From Apostichopus japonicus (lineage: Eukaryota; Echinodermata; Holothuroidea; Aspidochirotida; Stichopodidae): a DNA stretch of 64,000 bases. Positions 50,585 through 62,892 of this stretch are shown piece by piece (position 1 is the stretch's first letter; each line of letters opens with the position of its first letter). The notes under the pieces were generated by a model. It ran no database searches. It was not told where the DNA came from and worked only from the letters and a program-made list of their open reading frames with translations. The DNA lies in assembly GCF_037975245.1 (NCBI RefSeq), contig NC_092562.1, forward strand, positions 24,787,554 through 24,851,553. The letters are read 5' to 3'. A program made the position numbers and the translations under genes.

Positions 50585-53500
50585 GTTGTCATGTTAGCAG
50601 TCTGTGCTTTATCTACTAAGAGAGCGTATAAGTGCCATGATACCGCAAAATAAATAACTTCTCAATATGTAGAAAATTATTCTTAATGTCGTTTATACGC
50701 TTCCGTTGCACAGCCAATTGCTGTACAACTACAATCGTATTTTGGAAATCAGAGAAGCCGGAAACGTGCCAGATACCAGTCAGTCAGTGGGTAGCGCAAG
50801 GGTAAACCCCCACCGCGGATATTCAGGGGGAATATGGTTCAGTTGAGGAAGTTTTGCATCATCTGCCATTGAAGAGTAAACACTACTACGGGACGGTGTA
50901 CCTCCCCTAACATATCATGTAACTTGAAATGAATATGCCTCAGAAGGATGCTATTGACGTCACTTTCTCTGAGGCGCGGGAAGGACCCGCAATCCCCTTT
51001 CATAGAAGACGGCTTCAAACCCCACTACTGGGAAAAACCTCCACTATAAAATCCGTCATTTGCCTCGATCTGGCACTCCTGTAAACGTTGAGACCCCTAC
51101 CTTAATCAGTTGGGGGAGCTAATTAATATTTGTGATCACAATTTTGCATTTACAGCTACTTAGGCCTATATAGTTATAAATTTATTTTGAAAAAATATTG
51201 AACCCCCTTCCCCCCTTTGAACTCCTGTTCACCCCACTGCTACTATTGTCTGCCATCCCCTTCCAATGCCAAGGATACTGACTAGCATTAGTCAAGAAAC
51301 TTTCGCAACATGTCTACGCAGATTTAGCTCTCAAATAGTGGCAGAGACAAATGGGGGGGGGGGGGGAACCGGTAAAGTGTGTGGGGTTTTCCATGCTATG
51401 GTGGCCCACATGGGACATTTGGAAAATCAAAATTTTCTTAAAAATATCTACAAGTTTATCTCAAAGTGTCAGATAGACTTTACAGTAAACTATTTTTGAG
51501 AGCTTTTCTGTGGCGCCTCATATAGGCTTACAATTTTTTTTTTTCCAAATAAGAAGACACTTTTCAGACAGTTTAATATAGGAGGATCAGTTATGACCGG
51601 TTACAATACGTCGAGTATTTGGATTCACAACATCTGATCGGTTTCCAGGTCTACAGATCACACGAAAAGGATTTTCATTTATTACGATTACTCGACCCTG
51701 CTCAGTCAGCATATCATTCCTTAATGACCTTTTCTGCTGATGTTTTTTTCGGGCATTTTGACAAGATCATGAACACCAATTAAATAAAGCTGTCCCTGTC
51801 ATAAACGGTGAAGTTTTTCTCCCATTTCTCTTCCCTTGCCAATCATTGTTGCCACATTTCTGGTAGATTATTCTATGCCAGAGACCTACTCTTCTTTTGC
51901 TGTTACAGGAGAAACCAACTGTTGTCGGCGGAGGATCGCCAGGTTCGGTCATGATGGGGGGAAATAGGTGATCTTCTTAATGAATAGAACGCGAAGCTAA
52001 ACTAGCATGGTCGCCATCTTTATTGAACTGTCTTGTCTTACATGGAAAGCCGTATATGACACTTATTGAGATCATATTGTAACACCAACCATCATCATTT
52101 GGTCATGTAGTAGAAAAACTTGTCTTGGAAAACTTCTTTGATGAATAAAACTCAGAAAGATCTGTCAATTTTAAAGGTGGTAAATACAGATGCACAAACT
52201 ATGAGGACAAATGTACCCCTGGGCCACACCCCCACCTACCAAAATAACCAATACAAACAAAGAAAACCAAACAATAAATTGACTTGGTTTATGGCTGCTA
52301 AATAATTTCTCTCTGATTGACAAGAAATTATCTCCATAATATATCACTCAAGACATTACGAAGGTAGACAGACAGACAGACAGACATGAAGACAAAAAAT
52401 GACAAGAAAACAGTGTAAACTGTTATATTCTCTGGTTTCATTGTTGTTATCACAAACTACATCATTTTAGCAAAGTTCTTGCAATACTGGACGGAATGTT
52501 TTGATCATTAAAAAAGATATATTCCATATCAAAAACTAGTTAAGAAAAAAACAAAATAGTAATTTAAATTCAATTTCAGAAATTAACAGAAGACTATCTT
52601 TTGGTAATCTTATTCATTTTACACAATTTAAAGTTATAAGAAGACATAATGTAGCCTACAGATGGACGGAACTATGACCTATGTACACATAAAGTTAACC
52701 TAGTCTGATTCTCTCTAATATGCTTTTGCATTTGCACTACTTTAATGTTATAACACTCTACAAAAATGGACTTTTTTGGATCAATTGTACGTAGGGGCTG
52801 GTGAGGAGGTATATAAATGTACATGACACCTGGAGGATGTTACAAGATATTCTGTTAAGATGAAGGTTTACAGGAACACCACAAAGTCATCATGATAAAC
52901 TTCTTTTTTTATTTATTTAATTTTGACAGGTGGGGTGAAGGGGGTTGGGGTGGGTAATGGGGATTGGGGTGGGTGGTTCATTTCCTAGAGGATCATTGTG
53001 CTTAAAGTGACTAAATATGGATTCAAATGAATGGAATGTACTTAAAAATAGATCATGAAAGACACCTCGTTAATTGAACAATATTATAAATAGTCATAAA
53101 ATTAATACAGCCTATAATTTTGTTTAATATATTTTAATAAAAACAGTCTAATATATTGGGAAGCCGATTCAGATGCTAGATGTAAAGTCAATCTATGAAC
53201 ATGAAATAAATAAATAAAAAAGATATAGAGAAAAGTTATAACAATAAGCTAAAATGGTACCATACCATAAATCAATATAAACAATCCATATTCTATCAAG
53301 TCAGGTGTTTGTGTTTTAATTATTAACTAACTATTGACCAAAAGCTGTTTTCTCTCAACTCAAAAGATTCACTATCATAATTTAGGAACTTTGCAAACTT
53401 GTTGTAAAATATTGAATATTTTTTTCAAGGTGATTGAATGTTTAATGTTCAAGATATATACAGTAAAGCTAAACAATTTCATAGACTTTCACTAACACGA

Positions 53501-53983
53501 TGATAACAAATATAAAAAAAATAAAAATTTTTGAATTCCACATAGTTTTAAGAAGGAAACGAATTTCGTATCCTTACAATATTCTATTGAGCACTCCAGT
53601 ATAAGTGGCTGCTTCTTGTATATCTCTTGATTAAGCTAAAATGTAACCTTAAATATAGCTTGAGTCCGACCTGTTGTCTCTGCGGAGGCTGCCTCAAAGG
53701 AGCGTGGCGAACGGCGCTGGGTGTAAAGATGAAATCAAGATTTTCGTACAAGGGTCTAAGAGAATGGACAGTTTGGGCATACTTGTTGCCTCTTTCTTTT
53801 ATAATTCATTTTTGTAAAAGGTCCTCGGGAGGTTGAATAAAACCTTTCTCTATCTTCCTCTTTTTGTTTCCCCTGTCCAAATCAAACTCAACAAAATATT
53901 GCCAAAAATGTGAAAGATTTTCTGGAAAGAGATTTTTACAAATCCGGACTACCCGAGGAGACTTCTACTGTACTTGACCATCA
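50585..53983. other. Intergenic stretch between CTH and the membrane-protein gene
   Basis: No coding exon I can support. Features seen: GC-richer, CTH-promoter-proximal DNA to about 51.1 kb, poly-G at 51354, a (GACA)n tract at about 52370-52385, and a G-rich block at 52928-52975 (GGGTTGGGGTGGG type) that could form a G-quadruplex. The 3' UTR of the membrane-protein gene occupies the right end. Confidence 0.45.
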
Positions 53984-56900
53984 TCAGGCTTGGGATTCTC
54001 CGTTGTCGGCGCCTTTCAAATCTGTCGACTTTCTTGATGTGGCAGATAGAGTTCCCGAAGATGTAGGATCCAGACTGAACAAAGCGAAAGTAACAGAAAA
54101 TAAACCAAAAAATTAGGCAGAAGGGCGGGTTGAATATCCTGATACGTCATTAACACAGTCGGCATATCAAATTTATAGATTCTACACGCTGTACTGAATT
54201 AAAGCTTAATTGTTTCCATGTTTCAGCATTATTAAGCTGCCAATTTTTTTGAGCACATGTCACTCAAAATACATTATTACTGATGCTTATAATGACCATA
54301 AAGAAAAAAAAGATATCAAAATAACTGGCATTTATTTGCAAAATTTCTACATGCAATACAACAAATAAGACCTGGGTGTATAGACAGAAATTCCTCACAT
54401 TGAAATATAGAAAAGGGCAAGCTCAACTGTTGAAAGGAAGGGTGATTTACTCTGGTTGTTTGCCTTGAGGTCTACTTATTGAGAGATATCTTACCTTGTA
54501 ACTTGTTTTGAGAGGCAAAAGTGGATTTTTGTTGTTAACAAATTCGTTTATAAAAATAAATGTTTACTAAATTTCTAAAAAATGAGTGTGTTTCAAGCTA
54601 CAGTATATATACAAATGCTTGGGAGACTTACCTTTCATCACATGCAATTGAAAATCTGGAATTTAATATTACACATTGCCAAATGAAAGTTGTTGTAAAA
54701 GTTCTACAATCACATTTGTCTATCTGTAATGGTGGCACATCATATCAGTAGATGTCCCTACACCCCTTAACTAACTCCCGAAAGTATACATATTTCTGTT
54801 TGGATACATGTGTGGGGGGGGGGGACTGAATAGTTTGCAGGTACCTGTTTTTAGATGAGCTGACACCAGTCCCTGGTCTGCTGGGTATACCTGCCATCAT
54901 CTCTCTTAAGTCTTCCATGTCTTGATCATTAATGGATGACACTAGGTCACTCTATAAAACAAAGGGAACAGAGACAACAACAACAAAACATCATTCGTCA
55001 GACATTTCAATGGTAGCACATCGATTTCCTTTAGAGGCAGAGGAACACAAAACAGAAAAAAAAACTAAATAAATAACCTGAGTTCAGGGGATAACAAAAT
55101 AAAAAACCCTGAGTATAGAAAATAGGCTAGGCTTGATAACTTATAAAATTGAAAATCTTAGTTAAAGTGAAGATATAGGATAACAGTAAATGATATGATA
55201 TGATTTCCAAAAAAAAAAAAACACAACCTATGTAGTAACAAAGAGGAAGTTAAAGGTCATCAGTAAAGGTCACACATTTTAACATCCTCAAATTGCTTCA
55301 AATTTACTTTCCTGGACCATTCAGATTCTACTATTCCTTCACAAAATTGAGGAGAGTTCATTTAGACTTATACAAGAAAATTTCCTTTCGCAGTTGGCCA
55401 TGAATTGCTTGTTGAAGTTTCGAGCATTACTTGAAAATTTCTAGCACTATCTTCCAGCAGCACGGCTGCATCTACGTCAAACAGAATAGATTACCTCGGC
55501 AGACCAGCGGTGCCAACTGCACAGCACACAATATATAACATCCAATGCAGCAGGATGCTGAAGCCAACCAGGCCAGCCCTCAGCATCCATATTTTGCCTT
55601 TGTGCCTTAAGAAAACGGTGCGTTACTAGAGAGGAACTAGACAGTAAGCAGATGACCATATATGTTGTATTTAACAATTGCTTGAAGGAGATGCGGACTA
55701 TAATTTTGAAGTTGGAAAACAAAACTTAAAATTGGCTTGAAACTCACATCTGTGTATCTGATGCTTCCGGGTTCATCGTCTATAGCATCATCATCATCAT
55801 GCTCCTCCTCTTCTTGGATTCCTGTGAGGATGAGTCCCGCCTCTCGGAGTTGTTGCTGTCTCTTGTAATTGTTTGGTATCTCGTCATCCTCCACATTGAA
55901 ATTGACATAATTCCCATCATCACCTTAACGAAGCAGGGAGAAGAATTAAATCAATTTTTTCTACGTAATTTGAACTTTGTTATTACTAATTGATTAAACA
56001 ACTTAACTCTTTTCAAGTTAGTTTTATAAACATTCCCAATCAGTCTCCTTTGGTTAATTGACTAATTTACAGAATTTATCGGCCACTTTCTGTGTTTTAC
56101 TGTATCCAATGTAACTGGCGCGTGATCCCTGGAGACACCAGTATGCAAGTTAGTGTGGCTCCTGCATGACTGGCACCACCCCCCCTGGGGAAGAAGTTGT
56201 TAGCTAGAACAGGTGTTTTAAACCAAAGGTCACTGGTTATACACCATTCCAGCCATAAATTTCTTTGCTACTTTCCTTTTTTGCGTTTTAGCTTCCCAGT
56301 CAGTTATTTCCATCGTTCACATATAATACACTTACTGTACACTTTAAACTTGGCTTGAAATTTGAGAGACCTGTTTAACATCCAACCTGAACAATCTACC
56401 AGTACATAAATCAAAGGATCGTGTTTCAATCGGGGAAGACTTAGAAGTGGGCGCACCATGAAATCCTGTGCACATTACTTAGATTTATATATTTTTTCCA
56501 AAGGCCAAAAGGCCATAGAGTACAGTCTATCAAAGGTTTGATTTGATTTGATTTATTTGATTTTCCACAGATAATAAATATATACATGTGGAGGGAAGTC
56601 CTCTAAAAAGCCAATTCAGGCTTAACAAGGTAAAGGACTCCTAAAGGTGCTTAATGTGTGTAACCTGTAGCAAACAAAGAGAAGCTTTACCTTGAACTTG
56701 TCTATGCTGAAGGACAACAGATGTTTTAGGATTGTATAATCTTTGCACAGTTTCTGATTGGAAAGTTTGCCTTTCTCTTCCAAGATCTCTGCCATTCATG
56801 AAGACACCTAATGGAATCAAAAACAGACAGAAAAGTTATTAAAATCAGTCCAAACTAATGACAGATCAAGTACGACTATCTGCAATGCAAAAAAAAAAAA

Positions 56901-59113
56901 AACGTCACTAACTTTGATAATTGAGTGATACAGTATGTAGCAACAAAGGAGCAGAAAAAAAGTTGAAGACAGTTGTTTCAGCAGTTTAGTGCAAATCCAT
57001 AGTACTACATTCATTCTTTCAAAAAATCATTATCAATGAATATAATAGCTTGGGTTTTGAGTTTGATTTTGTTCAAAACTTATCGTTATCGTTGGTTACC
57101 TCATCTCAAAATAGTAAAATATTAATCTCAAATGAGCAACGTTTTCTTCTTGGAATCCAACGAGGAAACGTTGAAAATTTGTAGTGAGTGTATCCTGGGG
57201 AAATGCACAATTTTGGCCAGAATCGTAGGAAATCTAGCCAACGTTTCTCTGATGACCCTTCTGGCCTTTTCTGGGCCACTGTACCAATGGACTGCAGTAG
57301 CCTGTGCATACAGTAAGAAGAGGTTTCTCCTTACTTTGGAGTTTCAAAACACAGATATTTTATACAATACAGCTAAACATATTTAAAGGTATGGCTACTT
57401 ACCTAGTGCATACATCTTAAGAAGCATGCGCTTTTTCATTGGAGACACCAGAATGAAATCGTACTCCCTCTGAGCCAGTCTCTCTTTGAAGGAAGGTAGC
57501 AGCTTCATCAGTTCTTTCGCGGTCACTCTAATCGACGGCTTCACCGATTCGGCAAACAGAGAGAAGGGTGCGATGGTAGCGTGTGCCTCTAGCAGTTCGT
57601 CTAAGAGATCCCAGAGTGCATCGTGTATCGGATCGTCGAGCAGTTCGGCTTCTCTGCAGTATGCGTTGATGATCTGAATTTGACGAGACACTTCATGAGC
57701 AGGGCTGAACAGTTTACTGGTGGTCAGGGCCTGTTCCAATACGACCCTACCGCAGAGCAATGCCCGCAAGTACTTTCTGGTATTCTCTGCCATCTTCTCA
57801 CAACGACTGTTGTCCATCTGAGGCCAGAGCGGTCTGGATTTACACAGCAGTCCGGAATAGCGCAGCAGTATGTACGCCAACCACAGGAACGTAAAGCCCA
57901 ACCAGAAGCAGTTAACGACCAACAGTTCGGACACGAGAAACGTTGGCTGGAAGAAGACAGAATCGGAAGACTCTGCATTCTGTACGACTCCGAGGGAAGC
58001 CAACAGCAGTAAACAGAACAAGGTGATGGAGAGCTGGGGGTTGAACGAGGTAACTCTGAACGGCCATTTGACGAGAGAGACGACGAACATGAGTAGAATG
58101 GGGACGGCAAAGCAACCTACCTGCCAGGTAGGGTACCAGAGCAGAGTACCGTAAGCTAAAATAAAGGCCAACTTGAGCAAGAACATGACTGGCCTGTAAT
58201 ACACCCAGAACAGACGAAAGGAGGAAAATAGATGGTAGAGATTGAAGGCCCAGATGAGATCTAGGGAATGTGCATATTCCGACTCCTTGAGTTGCATGTA
58301 ACCTTCATGGCGTTCGGATTTATAGCTGAAGATCTGCCCACGTATCTTCAAGATCATCCAGATCGGAAGGAGGATGAAGATGCCCGAAACGACCACGATT
58401 CCGACACAGGCATATGCAATGTGCTCGATGCTACCGCACTCTGTCTCGTTGTGAACATCCATGTTGCCATCTGCATTGCAATGGAAGACCTTGGCAAATG
58501 CGACGCCGAGAGGAACAGCAAAAATTTCGGCCAACATCACAAATACTCTTTTCAGTTTGGCTACCTGCAACATGAAATTGTACTTCTTTTGATAGTTCAT
58601 GCCGAGATAGAACCCTACGTAGGTTGCGACACTCACAAGAGACAAAACTGCCCAGAACAAGAGAAGAATGCGGTAGTCGAATCGGATCAAGGAACTGTCG
58701 ATGAACCCGTCTCGAGCTGCAGTTAATACACCTGCGGTGTTGACTTTCAGAAATTCCCAGATGTCCAAATTGAAGAGAAAGAGAAATCTGGTAGAATAAA
58801 GCCAGTCTGTCGGCCAAGGCCATCGAAGGGCCATGGCCATAATGAGGGCATAAATTTGCAAATAATCCAAAACCATGAGACAGCCATCCTCTATCACCAG
58901 TATGGTCTTCCTCCTCTGCTTAGGTGAGGCATGCAGTAGGAACTCCCCATCAATGTCATCATCAAAACCTCTCTCTGCCAGTATGACATCTGCATCTGTC
59001 CTGCCTGCCTCAATGTCCCGAGCTTGTTGGACCTTACGAAGTGTCTCTAACTGGCGGTTGTGGGATGTCAGAGGCAGCAAGGGTACTCCGTCTTCTCCAG
59101 AAACGACCACCAT
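53984..59113 (-). CDS. Orphan multi-pass membrane protein, six coding exons, ~770 aa
   Basis: Exons in transcription order: 57403-59113, 56691-56807, 55748-55923, 55495-55605, 54845-54951, 53984-54074. Phases agree and the sum is 2313 nt including TGA. The ATG has an in-frame TAA 9 bases upstream. An acidic cytosolic-type N terminus (1-75) is followed by about eight or nine hydrophobic segments (roughly 83-99, 109-123, 146-172, 190-210, 230-256, 306-328, 331-350, 360-378, 391-417), with a possible N-glycosylation site NET at 222. The soluble helical C-terminal half (430-570) is followed by a low-complexity tail with an EEEEHDDDDAIDDE acidic run. The first segments (YLQIYAL...WPWP...FLFNLDIW) recall the membrane module of large uncharacterised protist and invertebrate proteins with a DVPWP-NLD motif. 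No named family is claimed. Likely a plasma-membrane or endomembrane protein; function unknown. Confidence 0.82.
55495..55605 (-). other. Trp-rich phase-0 cassette exon of the membrane-protein gene
   Basis: An acceptor (TTTTCTTAAG) precedes 111 bases, open in the host frame, ending GCCGAG then GTAATC. Both borders are phase 0, and the neighbouring exons meet at phase 0 as well (ACAGAT before, AGTGAC after). The exon can therefore be included or skipped without a frameshift. It encodes 37 residues with four Trp and three Cys (AQRQNMDAEGWPGWLQHPAA then LDVIYCVLCSWHRWSAE). Confidence 0.6.
56500..56640 (-). mobile_element. Non-LTR/SINE 3' tail remnant with (ATCAA)n
   Basis: On the minus strand a stretch with GAATTGGC-TTTTAGAGGACTTCC runs to AATCTGTGGAAAATCAAAT-like sequence and an ATCAA/ATAAATCAAATC repeat. 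Simple penta/hexanucleotide tails of this sort end many non-LTR elements. A shorter AAATCAAATCAAATAAAT tract at about 3714 may be related. In intron 2 of the membrane-protein gene. Confidence 0.35.
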
Positions 59114-60816
59114 ATTGCTTTAATGGCCTTCCACGTTTGTGCCGGTGTTAGTGTTTGTCATCTAACAGGAAATATCAAGAGATTGAGTGGAAAGTGTGAG
59201 ACAAAGCATTGTGCTTCAGATACTACTGTATTTATAGTTGTTATGCAGTCTCTGAAAGCCACTAAAGTAAGTGACAATTACTAATAATATCACTGTCTTC
59301 TCACTAATTGGTGAATGACATACAGTACATGAAACCCACAATCAACATTGAAGAGGGATCAAAGTTAACCATAATGTTTCTTAGACAGTTAATAATAATA
59401 TTATTAATGGACCTAGGCCCTAATTGTCATTGATGAGGTAGCTGAAGCAGGTAACAGTACATCAATTTTACATGACTAGGATTTTGGGTAACTTCACGTT
59501 GGTTAGATTATAACAGCATGAGCAAAGATCTAATTTAGGCTAGCCTAGGTTACAGTACGTTTAATAACTGTGCCAGTAATACTACCCTTTGGCATTACGT
59601 TAGGCTACTGTAGTGTAACGTAGGTCTATAGTAGCGTAAGTGTAACGTAGGTCTACAGTAGTGTTAGTTTTAAGACTCGAAGGCCTTTGTTATTAAAATT
59701 GGATCCGTACCTTGCTTGATAGTGAATTAAGGAATTGTATTTGATTGTGTTAATCGAACTAGTCGCGATCTCGATACGAAATCTTGCTATGAAATCAGCT
59801 GCAAAGGAATCGAAGTGAATTAGTTACTCAGAACTGAAGTCGCCATCTTTATTTGCTTACGTGATGTCGTAAGTATTGCCCTGGAAACGCTGTCGAAGTC
59901 GCGAGATATCTGACATCTATGGCAAGCCAATTGTCCAAAATGAGATAATCCAGGTCGAAAAAAGCGGGTCACTATCGACCGAGAAACCTGGGATAGTCTA
60001 GTTTCTCGACCGACAATCTAGGTGTATCAACGATAAACCTGGATCATCTGTCGCAAAACCTGGATTATCATCGTTTAGCTTGGATTATCGATGAAAACGT
60101 GGATTATCACCTGAAAAGCCTTTAAAACGGTAAAGGCGGTTATTGAAAAATATGAAAATCAATATCGTTTGTAAATTTGATACCATTTGAAAAAATGTCA
60201 AAATTAACAATTACTGTTGATAACACACTAAATTCTCATGATCCAGGTTGAGAAAGCTTAAATAAAAGACTTTCTCATATTTATACCGGTAAAGATATAT
60301 TTGATGTTATGTCAAGATCTTGACGGGTGACACCACTACGTACACTTATAGTTCCTTTATACTCTTTAAAGGAACCCTACGCACACCACAATAATGCCCC
60401 CCCCCCCACTGATCTAACACTTATATGTCCAATCGGGTATGGTTTAAAATCTTCTGCATAAAATTCAAATGGGCCGGTATATTATTAGCATATTATTATA
60501 TGACCACGTAGCATTATCAACGTCTGGAAACTATTACACGGCGCATGAACTACTAACGAGCGCACACAACGATTGTTTCCTGTTAACGATCGACGCTCGT
60601 TTAGGTTACCTATACAAGCTTACTTTCTCGTAATTGGTTACATATGTAATCAAGACTGGGCAGTTTTATACGTGAGCCGCCGAACACTGCCGAGTGCCAG
60701 TCGGGATAATGCTATACATGGCCAGTTTCCCGACTGAAGCCGAAGCAACTTAAAACTTTCAAACCGACTGATCAGTTAGAGCAGCACACGTACTCTGCCC
60801 ATCTATCTCGATTACC
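59114..60816. other. Upstream region of the membrane-protein gene
   Basis: Non-coding. An AAGATGGCG motif (minus strand, 59841-59849), a YY1-like site often found near start sites, marks a possible promoter. Farther right a cluster of short CCTGGATTATC/GATAATCCAGG motifs occurs at 59949-60110, described among the findings. A C-run lies at 60399-60408. Confidence 0.35.
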
Positions 60817-60824
60817 TCGATCAT

Positions 60825-61170
60825 CAGTGGCGTAGGAAGGGACTTTTGAGTAGGGGGGGGCTGAAGACTGGCCGGCATGGGGGAGGGGTCTAAGGGGAGG
60901 GGGTGTCCCCCTCCCCTTTGGAATTTTGTTTGCATTTCCAGGTGGCCTCAGATGCAATTTGGTGCAATATAGCACACTTCAACACCCACTCCATTTTGTA
61001 AATAATTTTGCATTTTCACCTGGCCTTAGATGCAATTTGGTGCTCCAAATGAGATTTTATTCTCATTTGGAAATGAAAAAGGGGTTTTCTGACTTGCGAA
61101 GCGGGGGGGGGGGCCCCATATATTTCACTGAGGGGGCTGGCACCCCAGCCCCCCGGTTCCTACGCCCTTG
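60825..61170 (+). mobile_element. hAT-like MITE, 346 bp, intact
   Basis: Ends CAGTGGCGTAGGAAGG and, as reverse complement of the right end, CAAGGGCGTAGGAACC. TCGATCAT is duplicated exactly outside (60817-60824, 61171-61178). The G-rich left and C-rich right arms flank a block with GGTGGCCTCAGATGCAA and ATTTTGCATTTTCACCTGG. It is about 90% identical to 42044-42402. The open frames running through it are not coding. Confidence 0.9.
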
Positions 61171-61192
61171 TCGATCATCTCCGTAATACGTC

Positions 61193-61648
61193 GGCCTTAT
61201 GGAAAGCCATTTTAACATTTAATCGGGAATTCAAGATATCTTAAATCGTTTCTTATTTCAGATATCTTAAATTAAATTCCAGATATCTTAAATTTAATTC
61301 GAGATATCTGAAATTTAATTTCAGATATCTGAAATTGAGTTCGAGATATCTAAAATAGATTTTGAGATATCTGAAATTCTAATTCAGATATCTGAAATTG
61401 AATTCGAGATATCTGAAATTCTATTTCAGATATCTGAAATAGAATTGCAGATATCTCGAATTCAATTTCAGATATCTGAAATTCTCTGGTATTTCGAGAA
61501 ATCTGAAATTGATTTTCAAATATCTACAATTATTTGTAGATATCTGAAATAAATTGGAGATATCTGAAATTTAATTTGAGGTATCTGAAATTATTATCGA
61601 GATATCTGAAATTCCTTATTAAATGTTAAAACGGCTTTCCATACGGCC
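61193..61648. mobile_element. MITE filled with AGATATCT palindrome repeats, 456 bp
   Basis: Termini GGCCTTATGGAAAGCC and (reverse complement) GGCCGTATGGAAAGCC extend to a 28-bp inverted repeat with two mismatches, ending TTTTAACATTT. The interior (about 61232-61612) is some 18 tandem units of about 20-24 bp. Each has AGATATCT or AGATATCTGAAATT, many forming AATTTCAGATATCTGAAATT palindromes. No target duplication is evident, so the superfamily is unassigned. Confidence 0.8.
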
Positions 61649-62429
61649 TCATGCACGAAAGAACTAGATAAAGAAATAAATACAATGAACATATAAAGCT
61701 GGACTGTATCAGGGGGCTGTTATACTACTTGTCTGGATTCAGTACGATCATAGATTCAACCGCCAGCGAACAACTTATGACTCAAGGGTATTTGTCAAAC
61801 GTGTCCTAGCTGTACGGACACGTGATTTGAGAAAGAAGGAGAGACGGTACCTAATGCCATTGAACAGATATCTTTAGTCTATATCCATTGACATCTTGTT
61901 ATGCTTGAAATAATCACAATAGACTTAAGTTGTTTTCGTTTAAATAGCGACTGGGTAGTTTAAATTTGATATTGGAACAGATACCTCGATCTAGTCTATC
62001 CCAAGACTCTGCTGAGTCTGCTCAACGACGCGAATGAGTCTCCCTAGACATGAAAATGCTAAATGTTAAACAAATGCTACTGCTGATATCTTTTCCTCCC
62101 CCTTTCTATTCCGAGCGAAATCACAGGAACGAATCGCTCATAGCGTGATGAATACTAAGGATCGACCCAGCCCATTTGGCAAAGAGAAATTGGCCGATAC
62201 GTCTTAACAAAGGCTTGTCTATCCCTTGGCGTCTTGTTATGCTTGAAATAATCACAACAGGGGCTTTTCGTAAGTACCCAATTCACCAAGAAATTCGACG
62301 GTGCATTTGAAGAAGCACGAGTTGAATTTTTCAAAATTACCGGAATACATCTCACCAAAGCTGTTATATTTCGATCATCGACATTATGAAAAGAAGATAA
62401 AATGTATGGGAAAATCTCCATCAATAGGA

Positions 62430-62690
62430 TTAATAGGTAGGATTAATATTCGGCGTAACTTTTTTTATAATAGGGTTGTGAATGAGTGGAACGGTTTGCC
62501 TGAGAAAGTTGTACTTGCAAGTAGTGTCAATGGGTTTAAGAATGCATTGGACAAGCACTTTAAGCATTGTAATCGGGTCTGAGTGTTTGTGTCTTCAGTT
62601 TTTTCCCTCTCTCTAAAGGGTCCTTGATGGGGACTTAAGTGTCCCCCCTGATCCCTTTTTCTACTAAACTAAACTAATAAGTGCCGAAAA
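62430..62690 (+). pseudogene. Non-LTR retrotransposon fragment (RT C terminus and 3' tail)
   Basis: 62430-62582 encodes the typical end of LINE reverse transcriptase proteins: NIRRNFFYNRVVNEWNGLPE, KVVLASSVN-GFKNALDKHF, then TGA. The residues upstream in the open frame (from 62301) are not clearly RT, so the copy is 5'-truncated or rearranged. After the stop come GGGTCCTTGATGGGGAC and CTACTAAACTAAACTAA, the 3' tail; a related tail is at 2060-2145. Confidence 0.75.
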
Positions 62691-62892
62691 CTAGAAAAGT
62701 TTTTTTGTGTGAAACATTTACCAAGTCGCCTATAGTGGTCAGGACTGTGATGTCTTCTCTACGCTTCTGTCAATATCATTGGTACGTTCATAGGTTAATT
62801 GAGTTTGGTAGAGCATTGCACACGCACACACGCACACACACTGTGCATGTTATAATATAAACTAAGATAGTATCCACATCAGCTACTACACC

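Noticed and set aside
53575..53751. Alternative minus-strand terminal exon (starting RPLYENLDFIF)
   Set aside because: It has an acceptor and is in frame with the exon ending 54845, but the nearer exon 53984-54074 also fits and ends first. Kept as a possible alternative 3' exon, more likely 3' UTR.
53910..54116. 68-codon plus-strand frame (MKDFLERDFYKSG)
   Set aside because: The minus strand here fits as the last exon of the membrane-protein gene (acceptor, phase 2, Ser/Thr-rich end, TGA); the plus frame lacks homology and splice signals.
57486..59284. Several open frames on the plus strand and in other minus frames over the membrane-protein exon
   Set aside because: Shadows of the 570-codon exon; that frame has hydrophobic segments and correct splice borders, the others do not.
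60926..61186. 86-codon frame also present at 42085-42333
   Set aside because: Both lie inside copies of the same MITE; the similarity reflects the repeat, not protein conservation.
61228..61612. CRISPR-like appearance of regular repeats
   Set aside because: The window is eukaryotic, the units are self-complementary with no unique spacers, and they sit between terminal inverted repeats of a MITE.
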